Assembly (NCBI GenBank): GCA_045133915.1
Contig: JBGUUX010000036.1
Span: 1-20,084 of the forward strand
From: RGIG7300 sp045133915
GTDB lineage: Bacteria; Bacillota; Clostridia; Oscillospirales; CAG-272
Reading direction: 5' to 3'
Length of the DNA stretch: 20,084 nucleotides
The position numbers were made by a program, and so were the translations under genes. Below, one piece after another: positions 13,537 through 20,084 of the stretch. The first letter of the stretch is position 1. The number at the start of each line of letters is the position of its first letter. The notes under the pieces were generated by a model. The model saw nothing but the letters and a program-made list of their open reading frames with translations. It did not search any database and had not been told where the DNA came from.

Positions 13537-14958
13537 TTAGCTTACTATCAGTTCTGTCAGTTCGTCGTAGATATCCACCGTTTTTTCAAGGGTGTCTGCG
13601 TTGAACATTATATATTCCAGGGTATCCGCTCCGTCCATGATCTCGAGTATGATATAGCCGTCCACCGTGGTATGTATATACCTCTTGTGTCCTCCAAGAT
13701 CGTCACTTCTGCAGCTGCCTATCATCAGCTCGTTTGTCTCAAAGCCGTTTTTCATTTCGCCCTCTATATAGTCGGGGCGGAACTGAGTACTGCCTATACT
13801 TGAGTATTTAACGGTTACCGCTTCTCCACGTGAGGGAGTGATGGTAAGGCTATCGTCGTTATAGGTCAGTTCAAAGGAAACTATCTTTGAGAGCTTGTAG
13901 TAGATCTCGGCAGTCTTTTCAAAGCTTTTGTCACCGAGGACGGTATAATATAGCTCATCCTTGCTGTTTTTCGTTTCTACTATAACGAATCCGTTGTTGC
14001 CGGTATAGGTATATCTGCCGTAGTTTCCCAAAGCTTCGTTACGGAAGGTACCGCACAAAAGCTTTGCGGAGTTAAAGCCGTATACCTTTTGTCCCTCAAT
14101 ATAGTCTTCGCTGTACCATACGGCGGTGATATCGTCATATTTAACGGTAACGTCGGAGGTATAGGTAGACTTAACGGTAAAGCTGTCGTCGGTGTAGGAT
14201 ATCTCTATATTTCCGGAAAACATAATGAACGCCAATACTGCAAACAATACACCCAGTATAACACCGCTGATGATATAATATTTTCTTAACTTTTTGTCTT
14301 TCACAAAGGTTTTACCTTCCTTTTTTTCTTTTTGGTAGAATTTATATGAGCATATTACAGGTATCAGTATTGCCGTAACAAGCAGGATGGGCATAAGGAT
14401 CGAGGATATCTTGTAGGGAACAAATACACATGCAATGAATAAGATTCCAAAGATAAACCACACCTTGCCTGCCAGACGGTGGGTATAGTTCCAGTTGGCT
14501 TCGCTTTCCAGCGTCCAGCGTATCTTGATACCGAGATTGCGGTTCTGCTTGGTTTTGGGCATATAGTTGCCCATGAGTATAAACAGTATACCGAAAATAC
14601 CAAAGCTGAGGGAGATCACGTTTAACTCATAGCCAAAGGCAATGCTGTACATCATACCGTTTGCAAACCATGACAGCAGGGGGATGATCCACAGTACCAT
14701 ATTGAGTGCCTTGGAGCTCTGATCCTTGTCAAGATTACCTGCCGCAGTTATGATAATGCATACCCAGTGTATTACAAGCAGGATCATAGGAAGTCCAAAT
14801 ACCGCAAAGGCTCTTGAGCTCCAATCGTCTGCCAGACCGTTTGCTCCCCAATGGGTAGCTATCTGTTCGGGCAGTATATCCCAGGTCAGTGCCCCCACAA
14901 GCATAGGCATAAGTATAAGTATTGAAGTAACAATTAATAACACTTTATTGAATTTCAT
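13537..14958 (-). CDS. SdpI-like membrane protein with duplicated C-terminal domain
   Basis: This 473-aa protein has a DUF1648-type opening (PEQIATHWGANGLADDW, residues about 30-46) and the SdpI signature segment after the fourth membrane helix (MGNYMPKTKQNRNLGIK, then ESEANWNYTHRLAG). Bacillus SdpI gives immunity to the SdpC toxin and sequesters the repressor SdpR at the membrane. Seven membrane segments are predicted, the last at about 228-248, against six in Bacillus SdpI. The remaining ~225 residues are two tandem copies of a beta-rich, PH-like module sharing DYIEG, GF, LG-RYT and EKT-IY positions. The gene overlaps the ArsR gene by 14 bases. No SdpC-like toxin is encoded here, so immunity is only one possibility. 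Confidence 0.75.
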   Translation of the reverse strand: MKFNKVLLIVTSILILMPMLVGALTWDILPEQIATHWGANGLADDWSSRAFAVFGLPMILLVIHWVCIIITAAGNLDKDQSSKALNMVLWIIPLLSWFANGMMYSIAFGYELNVISLSFGIFGILFILMGNYMPKTKQNRNLGIKIRWTLESEANWNYTHRLAGKVWFIFGILFIACVFVPYKISSILMPILLVTAILIPVICSYKFYQKEKKEGKTFVKDKKLRKYYIISGVILGVLFAVLAFIMFSGNIEISYTDDSFTVKSTYTSDVTVKYDDITAVWYSEDYIEGQKVYGFNSAKLLCGTFRNEALGNYGRYTYTGNNGFVIVETKNSKDELYYTVLGDKSFEKTAEIYYKLSKIVSFELTYNDDSLTITPSRGEAVTVKYSSIGSTQFRPDYIEGEMKNGFETNELMIGSCRSDDLGGHKRYIHTTVDGYIILEIMDGADTLEYIMFNADTLEKTVDIYDELTELIVS

Positions 14959-15223
14959 CCTTATCTCCCTTCAGGCTGCCAAGCCACAGCATTATCTCCT
15001 CAAGCACGGAGGTGTTAAGCTCGTAATATATATATTTTCCTTCCCGCTTATCCCGTATAAGATCGGCTTCCTTTAATACCGACAGATGTCTTGAAATACT
15101 TGCTCCCGTTACGGGGAATTTGTCTGCTATCTCACCCGCCGACAGCCTGCCTTTTTTAAGAAGATTCAAAATTTCACGGCGGATAGGGTCTGACAGAGCT
15201 TTAAGTGTATTTTGCAGTCCCAT
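14945..15223 (-). CDS. ArsR-family transcriptional repressor, SdpR-like
   Basis: This 92-aa winged-helix protein belongs to the ArsR/SmtB fold. It opens with LKALSDPIRREILNLLKKG, continues with the recognition part SAGEIADKF and GASISRHLSVLKEADLI, and ends with the wing REGKYIYYELN. There are no metal-binding Cys motifs, as in SdpR. Pairing with an SdpI-like gene fits the sdpRI arrangement, in which the repressor controls its own operon. GGAGGA three to four bases before the ATG supports the start. A perfect 10-bp-arm palindrome overlaps the predicted transcription start, a probable autoregulatory operator. Confidence 0.88.
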   Translation of the reverse strand: MGLQNTLKALSDPIRREILNLLKKGRLSAGEIADKFPVTGASISRHLSVLKEADLIRDKREGKYIYYELNTSVLEEIMLWLGSLKGDKDEIQ

Positions 15224-15233
15224 AGCTCCTCCT

Positions 15234-15259
15234 TACATTTAACGTTTAGGTTAAATGTA
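15234..15259. promoter_or_regulatory. Operator palindrome for the SdpR-like repressor
   Basis: TACATTTAAC (15234-15243) and GTTAAATGTA (15250-15259) are perfect inverted arms around a 6-nt spacer. The site sits directly downstream of the -10 box at the expected start of transcription and just before the Shine-Dalgarno site, where a bound dimer would block RNA polymerase. Confidence 0.85.
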
Positions 15260-15287
15260 TTGTATCATAATCGCTTTTCTTTGTCAA
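15259..15287 (-). promoter_or_regulatory. Promoter for the sdpR-sdpI-like operon
   Basis: On the minus strand TTGACA (15282-15287), 17-nt spacer and TACAAT (15259-15264). The -10 box abuts the operator palindrome. Confidence 0.85.
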
Positions 15288-15296
15288 CGGTTTATA

Positions 15297-15325
15297 TTGA
15301 CAAGGTTATGCCAATGCTGTATAAT
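15297..15325 (+). promoter_or_regulatory. Consensus promoter for the hydrogenase maturation operon
   Basis: A perfect TTGACA (15297-15302), 17-nt spacer and perfect TATAAT (15320-15325). The predicted start is near 15332, giving a leader of about 120 nt. Its -35 box is nine bases from the -35 box of the divergent sdpR-like promoter, so the two may interfere. Confidence 0.88.
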
Positions 15326-15330
15326 ATAGG

Positions 15331-15441
15331 TAGTTCCTAATAACAAAGAACTGTCTGAGTTAAAAGGTGCCGAAATGATATAGCATATACTATGGGATAA
15401 CTATATTTTTACGCACCTTTTACGGTGCGTTTTTCATTTTT
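15331..15441 (+). ncRNA. Structured leader RNA with terminator/antiterminator choice (candidate riboswitch)
   Basis: A 5' hairpin pairs AGTTC (15332-15336) with GAACT (15348-15352). The intrinsic terminator is ACGCACC (15411-15417) with GGTGCGT (15424-15430), loop TTTTAC, then TTTTT. A 10-nt upstream segment, TAAAAGGTGC (15361-15370), is perfectly complementary to GCACCTTTTA (15413-15422), which contains most of the terminator's 5' arm, so the two helices exclude each other. Between them lies a small region with ATATAG (15378-15383) that can pair with CTATAT (15401-15406) or partly with CTAT (15390-15393). I recognise no T-box, FMN, TPP, SAM, cobalamin or fluoride consensus. The ligand, if any, is unknown. 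Confidence 0.65.
15411..15434 (+). terminator. Intrinsic terminator in the hyd leader
   Basis: A 7-bp perfect stem, 6-nt loop and T5 tail placed 17 bases before the first start codon of the operon. It lies inside the transcript before its first gene, so it is expected to act as an attenuator. Confidence 0.8.
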
Positions 15442-15451
15442 TGAGGTAATT

Positions 15452-15706
15452 ATGTCAAGAGTAGCAGTAATGAGCATAATAGTTGAGGCAAGGGAATCTG
15501 CCGATGCCCTTAACTCCATCCTCTCCCTGTACGGAGAATATATAATCGGCAGAATGGGCGTTCCCTATAAAGAAAAAGGTATAAATATTATAAGCGTGGC
15601 TCTGGATGCTCCCCAGGATGCAATTTCTGCTCTTTCAGGTAAGATCGGAAAGCTCAAGGGTGTCAGCGTCAAGACCGCATATTCAAGTGTGATAACAGAT
15701 GATTGA
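15452..15706 (+). CDS. TM1266-type iron-only hydrogenase system regulator
   Basis: This 84-aa protein matches the small ACT-like/NikR C-terminal-like family (TM1266 type) found with hydE, hydG and hydF. It opens with VAVMSIIVEARESADALN, continues with GRMGVPYKEKGINIISVALD, and closes with KLKGVSVKTAYSSV. The family is proposed to regulate [FeFe]-hydrogenase maturation, but its molecular action is not established. GAGG six bases before ATG 15452 sets the start; a GTG nine codons earlier lies within the terminator stem and is unlikely. It overlaps hydE by eight bases. Confidence 0.85.
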   Translation: MSRVAVMSIIVEARESADALNSILSLYGEYIIGRMGVPYKEKGINIISVALDAPQDAISALSGKIGKLKGVSVKTAYSSVITDD

Positions 15707-16739
15707 GCTTATAGAAAAATTATTTAATAAAAGAACCCTCAGTTTAGAGGAATATGAATATCTCATAGCCAACCGTACACCCGAATATGCGGACAGGTTA
15801 GCCTTACTTGCGCAGCAGAGAGCAAATGAGGTCTACGGCAACAAGATATTTGTACGTGGGCTTATAGAGATAAGCAATATCTGCAAAAACGACTGTCTCT
15901 ACTGCGGTATCAGAAGATCAAATAAAAAATGCAGCCGTTACCGTCTTACAAAGGAAGAAATTCTTTCCTGCTGTGAAGAAGGTAATAAAATAGGCTACAA
16001 TACCTTTGTATTACAGGGCGGTGAGGACGGATATTTTACAGACGGGGTCCTCTGTGATATCGTCAGAGAGATAAAGAACCGTTATCCCGAAAAAGCGCTT
16101 ACCCTGTCTATGGGAGAGCGAAGCTATGAAAGCTACAAGGCTTTACGGGAAGCGGGCGCTGACAGATATCTGCTCCGTCACGAAACGGCAGATCGAGAGC
16201 ATTATTCTATGCTTCATCCCTCTGATCTCACTCTTGAAAACAGGATGAGATGTCTTGATGATTTAAAGGCCTTAGGCTATCAGGTAGGCTGCGGCTTTAT
16301 GGTAGGGTCGCCTTATCAGACAAACCGTCATATCGCAAAGGATCTTAAGTTTATCGAGGAGTTTTGTCCCGACATGTGCGGTATAGGACCTTTTATATCT
16401 CATAAGGACACACCCTTTAAGGATGAAAAGAACGGCAGTCTTGAGCTGACCTGTTATCTGCTCTCGATAGTTCGTCTCATTCATCCCCATATACTTCTTC
16501 CGTCCACAACGGCTCTCGGAACTATCCATCCCGAGGGACGGCAGAAGGGAATACTCTCAGGCGCAAACGTGGTCATGCCCAACTTAAGCCCCGAGGATGC
16601 AAAATCTAAATATACCCTCTATGACAACAAGCTCCACTCGGGCGCTGAGTCGGCAAGGGAATTAAATAAATTAAAAGAGCTTATGTCCGCCATTGGTTAT
16701 GAAGTGATTCTTAACCGCGGCGATGTAGTTAAGGAGTAA
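15699..16739 (+). CDS. hydE: [FeFe]-hydrogenase maturase HydE (radical SAM)
   Basis: This 346-aa radical SAM enzyme takes part in building the dithiomethylamine-bridged 2Fe subcluster of the H-cluster. The 4Fe-4S motif is C62-x3-C66-x2-C69 (CKNDCLYC) after EISNI, followed by LQGGEDGYF, the SAM-binding Gly-rich segment, and SMGERSYESY. The HydE-type segments LLRHETAD and GCGFMVGSPYQT are present. Length is typical. The ATG overlaps the regulator gene by eight bases without a strong Shine-Dalgarno site, so translation is probably coupled. Its end overlaps the hydG Shine-Dalgarno site (AAGGAGTAA). Confidence 0.93.
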   Translation: MIELIEKLFNKRTLSLEEYEYLIANRTPEYADRLALLAQQRANEVYGNKIFVRGLIEISNICKNDCLYCGIRRSNKKCSRYRLTKEEILSCCEEGNKIGYNTFVLQGGEDGYFTDGVLCDIVREIKNRYPEKALTLSMGERSYESYKALREAGADRYLLRHETADREHYSMLHPSDLTLENRMRCLDDLKALGYQVGCGFMVGSPYQTNRHIAKDLKFIEEFCPDMCGIGPFISHKDTPFKDEKNGSLELTCYLLSIVRLIHPHILLPSTTALGTIHPEGRQKGILSGANVVMPNLSPEDAKSKYTLYDNKLHSGAESARELNKLKELMSAIGYEVILNRGDVVKE

Positions 16740-16743
16740 AACT

Positions 16744-18192
16744 ATGGCAATATATAATCCCAAATCATTAAAAGCAGAAGAATTTATAAACGACGGCGAA
16801 ATTCTTGAGACCTTAAAGTACGCCGAGTAAAACAAAAACAACGTCGAGCTTATCGACGCTATACTTGAAAAGGCAAGACCCAAGAAGAACGGTAACGGTG
16901 TTACCTGCGAAGGGCTCTCTCACCGTGAGGCATCGGTGCTCCTTGCCTGTGATATCCCCGAAAAGGTGGAGGAGATCTATAAGATAGCCGAGGAGATCAA
17001 GCTTGCCTTCTACGGTAACCGTATCGTTATGTTTGCGCCCCTCTATCTCTCAAACTACTGTGTCAACGGCTGTGTTTACTGTCCCTATCACTATCAGAAC
17101 AAGCATATCTGCCGTAAGAAGCTCACACAGGAAGAGGTAAAGGCTGAGGTTATAGCTCTGCAGGATATGGGTCACAAGCGCCTTGCCATCGAGGCAGGCG
17201 AGGACCCCGTAAACAACCCCATTGAGTATATCCTTGAGTGTATCAATACCATATATTCTGTCAATCACAAGAACGGAGCTATCCGCCGTGTCAATGTGAA
17301 TATCGCCGCTACCACCGTGGAAAACTACCGTAAGCTTAAGGATGCGGGTATCGGTACATACATCCTCTTCCAGGAGACATACCATAAGGAAAGCTACTTA
17401 AAGCTTCATCCCACAGGTCCTAAGCATAACTACGAGTATCACACCGAGGCTATGGACAGAGCTATGGAGGGCGGTATAGATGACGTGGGTCTTGGAGTTC
17501 TCTTCGGACTTGAGCTTTATAAGTACGAGTTTGCAGGACTTCTTATGCACGCAGAGCACCTTGAGGCTGTTCACGGTGTAGGTCCTCATACCATCAGCGT
17601 TCCCCGTATAAAGCATGCTGACGACATCGACCCCGACGCATTTGATAACTCTATCTCAGATGATATTTTTGAAAAGATTACCGCTTGTATCCGTCTTGCG
17701 GTACCCTATACAGGTATGATAATCTCCACCCGTGAGACCGAGGCGGTAAGAACCAAGCTTCTGCATAGAGGTATCTCTCAGGTCAGCGGCGGTTCAAGAA
17801 CCTCTGTAGGCGGCTACACCGAGGAGGTAAGACCTACCGATACAGAGCAGTTTGACGTATCCGACCAGAGAACCCTTGACGAGGTAGTTCGTTGGCTTAT
17901 GGAGAACGGACATATCCCTTCATTCTGTACCGCCTGCTACCGCGAGGGCAGAACCGGCGACCGCTTTATGAGCCTTTGCAAGTCGGGACAGATAATCAAC
18001 TGCTGTCACCCCAACGCCCTTATGACCCTCACCGAGTATCTTGTAGACTATGCAAGCGAGGAGACCAAAAAGGTGGGCTTTGAGCTTATAGAGCGTGAGC
18101 TTGAAAAGGTTGGTGCTCCCAAGGTCAAGGAGATAGCTAAGCAGAATATAGAGGATATTAAAAATTCCAACAGACGTGATTTCAGGTTTTAA
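16744..18192 (+). pseudogene. hydG: HydG tyrosine lyase with an in-frame stop at codon 29
   Basis: HydG cleaves tyrosine to supply CO and cyanide to the H-cluster. The frame from ATG 16744, preceded by AAGGAG (16731-16736), encodes a full-length HydG of 482 codons except for TAA at 16828-16830. The radical SAM cluster is C106-x3-C110-x2-C113 (CVNGCVYC), and the C-terminal auxiliary cluster motif is C395-x2-C398-x22-C421. Sequence on both sides of the stop reads as HydG (ILETLKYAE, stop, NKNNVELIDAILEKA), with no frame change, so a single base change (for example GAA to TAA) explains it. A GTG at 16936 with a nearby GAGG could restart translation, giving 418 aa lacking the first 64 residues but keeping both clusters. 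Mutation, strain variation or an assembly error are the options. Confidence 0.85.
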
Positions 18193-18194
18193 TT

Positions 18195-19385
18195 ATGAGT
18201 TTAAATAATACACCTAACGCCGAGAGAGTGCATATAGGCTTTTTCGGTATGAGAAATGCGGGTAAGTCAAGTCTTGTCAACGCCGTGACCGGACAGAGCC
18301 TTGCGGTGGTGTCCGACGTTAAGGGAACTACCACCGATCCGGTGCAGAAGGCAATGGAGCTTCTGCCCTTAGGTCCCGTTGTTATAATTGACACCCCCGG
18401 TATTGACGACGAAGGGGATCTGGGAGAGCTTCGTGTCAAAAAGGCAAGACAAGTCCTTGCAAAAACTGATATAGCTATACTTGTTTCCGATGCTTCAAAG
18501 GAGCTTTCCGACTTTGACAGACAGCTTATATCCTATTTTGAGGAAGGGAAGATCCCTTATATCATCGCATACAACAAGTGCGACATCCTAAAAAGAGAAA
18601 CCAAAGATAACGAAATATGCGTTTCGGCTCTTACAGGTGAGGGTGTACACGAGCTTAAGGAAAAGATAGCCGCACTCAAACCCAAGACCGAAGAAAAATA
18701 TATCGTTGCCGACCTTGTGGATAAGGGGGACGTGGTAGTGCTTGTCACGCCTATAGACGAGTCTGCGCCCAAGGGCAGACTGATACTGCCCCAGCAGAAC
18801 ACTATCCGTGAGCTTATCGACCACGGTTGTATAGCAATAGTCTGTCAGCCCGAGGAGCTAAAGCAGACTCTTGATTCATTAAAAAACGCCCCAAAGCTTG
18901 TTATAACCGACTCTCAGGTCTTTGGCAAGGTATCAAAGATATTACCCGATAACATCCCTCTGACTTCATTCTCTATACTCTTTGCAAGATACAAGGGTGA
19001 ATTAGAGGAGCTGGTACGGGGCGCAGCCCTCTTGTCAAAACTGAAAAGATCTGATAAAATACTTATATCCGAGGGCTGTACACACCACAGACAGTGTAAC
19101 GATATCGGTACGGTCAAGATGCCGGGTTGGATAGAGAACTTCTGCGGTGAAAAGATAGAATTTAACTTTACCTCGGGCGGAGAATTCCCCGAGGCTCTGA
19201 CCGACTATGCACTTATCGTTCATTGCGGCGGCTGTATGCTCAATGAAAAAGAGATGAAGCGCCGTATTTCTGCGGCAAAGGCGGCAGGTATTCCCATAGT
19301 CAACTACGGCGTTGCCATAGCCCATATGCACGGAATATTAAAACAGGCTCTCGGCCCGTTCCCCGATATACAAAAACTTCTTTAA
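18195..19385 (+). CDS. hydF: [FeFe]-hydrogenase maturation GTPase HydF
   Basis: This 396-aa protein is the scaffold that receives the 2Fe subcluster made by HydE and HydG and passes it to apo-HydA. The N-terminal GTPase domain has a P-loop GMRNAGKS (18-25), TTTDP, DTPG, NKCD and SALTGEG. The dimerisation domain follows, and the C-terminal FeS domain shows CxHx46CxxC: C295, H297, C344 and C347. All key residues are present. The gene starts two bases after the hydG stop with only a weak Shine-Dalgarno site (CAGG), so it depends on translation of upstream hydG, or of its restarted part. Confidence 0.94.
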   Translation: MSLNNTPNAERVHIGFFGMRNAGKSSLVNAVTGQSLAVVSDVKGTTTDPVQKAMELLPLGPVVIIDTPGIDDEGDLGELRVKKARQVLAKTDIAILVSDASKELSDFDRQLISYFEEGKIPYIIAYNKCDILKRETKDNEICVSALTGEGVHELKEKIAALKPKTEEKYIVADLVDKGDVVVLVTPIDESAPKGRLILPQQNTIRELIDHGCIAIVCQPEELKQTLDSLKNAPKLVITDSQVFGKVSKILPDNIPLTSFSILFARYKGELEELVRGAALLSKLKRSDKILISEGCTHHRQCNDIGTVKMPGWIENFCGEKIEFNFTSGGEFPEALTDYALIVHCGGCMLNEKEMKRRISAAKAAGIPIVNYGVAIAHMHGILKQALGPFPDIQKLL

Positions 19386-19396
19386 GGAGAAAATAT

Positions 19397-19984
19397 ATGA
19401 GCGCATTACACAAGATAGGCTACGGTCTCTATATAGTGACCGTAAAGGATGAAAACAAGGATAACGCCCTTATCGTCAATACCGTTATGCAGGTTGCCGA
19501 CGACAAAGTGTCGGTATCTGTAAACAAGGCTAACTACAGCCATGATATGATCAAAAAAACAGGCGTACTTAACGTAAACTGCCTGACCGAAAAGGTTCCC
19601 TTTTCGGTGTTTGAAAAATACGGTTTCCATAGCGGCAGAGATACCGACAAGTTTGCAGAGGGCGTGGTATACCGTACCGAAAACGGCTTGGCAGGTATTA
19701 CCGAATATATCAACGCAGTTCTTTGTCTTGAGGTGACCGAGACAGTTGATCTGGGCAGCCATACCATGTTTATCTGTAAGGTAACAGACTCATTTACCGT
19801 AAACGACGACGACTCTATAACTTATAACTTCTATCACAAAAACGTAAAACCCAAGGCTCCCAAAAAAGCAAAGGGCTACGTATGTAAGATATGTAATTTT
19901 GTATATGAGGGGCAGAGCCTTCCCGCCGATTTCACCTGTCCGATCTGCAAGCATCCCGCAAGTGATTTTGAAGCCATAAATTAA
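19397..19984 (+). CDS. Flavin reductase-rubredoxin fusion (Hrb-like)
   Basis: This 195-aa protein joins an FMN-binding split-barrel flavin reductase-like domain (about 1-150, opening ALHKIGYGLYIVTVK) to a C-terminal rubredoxin domain (about 160-195) with iron ligands C163, C166, C181 and C184. The linker is KPKAPKKAKG. The same fusion, high-molecular-weight rubredoxin of Moorella, passes electrons to diiron flavoproteins in oxygen and nitric oxide defence. AAGGAG (19384-19389) overlaps the hydF stop, so it is the last gene of the operon. A protective electron-transfer role for the oxygen-sensitive hydrogenase is inference. Confidence 0.85.
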   Translation: MSALHKIGYGLYIVTVKDENKDNALIVNTVMQVADDKVSVSVNKANYSHDMIKKTGVLNVNCLTEKVPFSVFEKYGFHSGRDTDKFAEGVVYRTENGLAGITEYINAVLCLEVTETVDLGSHTMFICKVTDSFTVNDDDSITYNFYHKNVKPKAPKKAKGYVCKICNFVYEGQSLPADFTCPICKHPASDFEAIN

Positions 19985-19989
19985 AAAAC

Positions 19990-20084
19990 AGCACCGTGCT
20001 TAGCGTGATACTCTTAACGGAGTATCACGCAACTCTATTCGCCTGACGGCGAGTTATATTGCTTCGCAGTGATATTATGCTACG
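19990..20084. repeat. Hairpin array 3 at the window edge
   Basis: Tandem hairpins follow the Hrb-like gene: AGCA/TGCT (19990-20000), a perfect 11-bp stem GCGTGATACTC/GAGTATCACGC (20003-20030, loop TTAACG), AACTC..CGCC/GGCGAGTT (20031-20055, with a TATT bulge), and TGC-TTC-GCA (about 20060-20070) followed by GTGATAT. This is the same style as arrays 1 and 2. The 11-bp stem could also end the hyd operon, though no T-run follows. The array runs off the window end. Confidence 0.55.

Noticed and set aside
13537..15223. A complete Sdp toxin-immunity system
   Set aside because: Only the SdpR-like and SdpI-like genes are present; no SdpA, SdpB or SdpC-like gene is in the window.
15425..15451. GTG start nine codons upstream of the TM1266-type gene
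   Set aside because: It lies in the 3' arm of the leader terminator and has no Shine-Dalgarno site; ATG 15452 has one.
16828..16830. Stop-codon recoding (selenocysteine, pyrrolysine or altered code)
   Set aside because: The codon is TAA, which neither selenocysteine nor pyrrolysine uses, and TAA ends other genes in the window.

Overview
The window looks like a chromosomal stretch of an anaerobic Gram-positive Clostridia bacterium, most like the Oscillospiraceae/Ruminococcaceae group. This rests on the short SlrA-type promoters and strong Shine-Dalgarno sites, lipoprotein signal peptides, an SLH-domain surface protein, a DUF1292 (YrzB-type) protein, an RNase M5-like Toprim protein, and a complete-looking [FeFe]-hydrogenase maturation cluster. 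No phage, IS transposase, CRISPR array, tRNA or rRNA gene was seen.

Layout. Bases 1-645 are gene-free and hold two arrays of short hairpins joined by conserved linkers. A divergent pair follows: a DUF1292 gene (-) and the coupled cysE-cysS operon (+). Next come a 319-aa lipoprotein (+) and a 114-aa Thr/Asp-rich lipoprotein (-) sharing one bidirectional terminator, then a ~280-bp foldback element, gpsA (-), another palindrome, and a ferredoxin-ASKHA protein (-) diverging from a 162-aa lipoprotein (+). Bases 8156-10831 are a four-gene minus-strand operon with overlapping ends: DUF1934, holA, an RNase M5-like Toprim protein and a GtrA membrane protein. A clear promoter pair then drives this operon and, divergently, a large secreted protein (metallophosphoesterase, three SLH repeats, polysaccharide-deacetylase-like domain).

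The right half is regulatory and redox in theme. An SdpR-like ArsR repressor and an SdpI-like membrane protein form a minus-strand operon with a 10-bp-arm palindromic operator at its promoter. Back to back with it is a consensus promoter for the hydrogenase maturation operon: TM1266-type regulator, hydE, hydG, hydF, and a flavin-reductase/rubredoxin fusion. The ~120-nt leader of that operon can form two mutually exclusive structures, an intrinsic terminator or a 10-bp antiterminator; it matches no riboswitch class I recognise. hydG carries an in-frame TAA at codon 29.

The most notable items are the candidate RNA switch before the hyd operon, the hydG nonsense codon, the SdpI-like protein whose duplicated C-terminal domain is predicted to be extracellular, the hairpin arrays and foldback element, and the two-enzyme SLH protein. 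All identifications come from reading the sequence; no database search was run.
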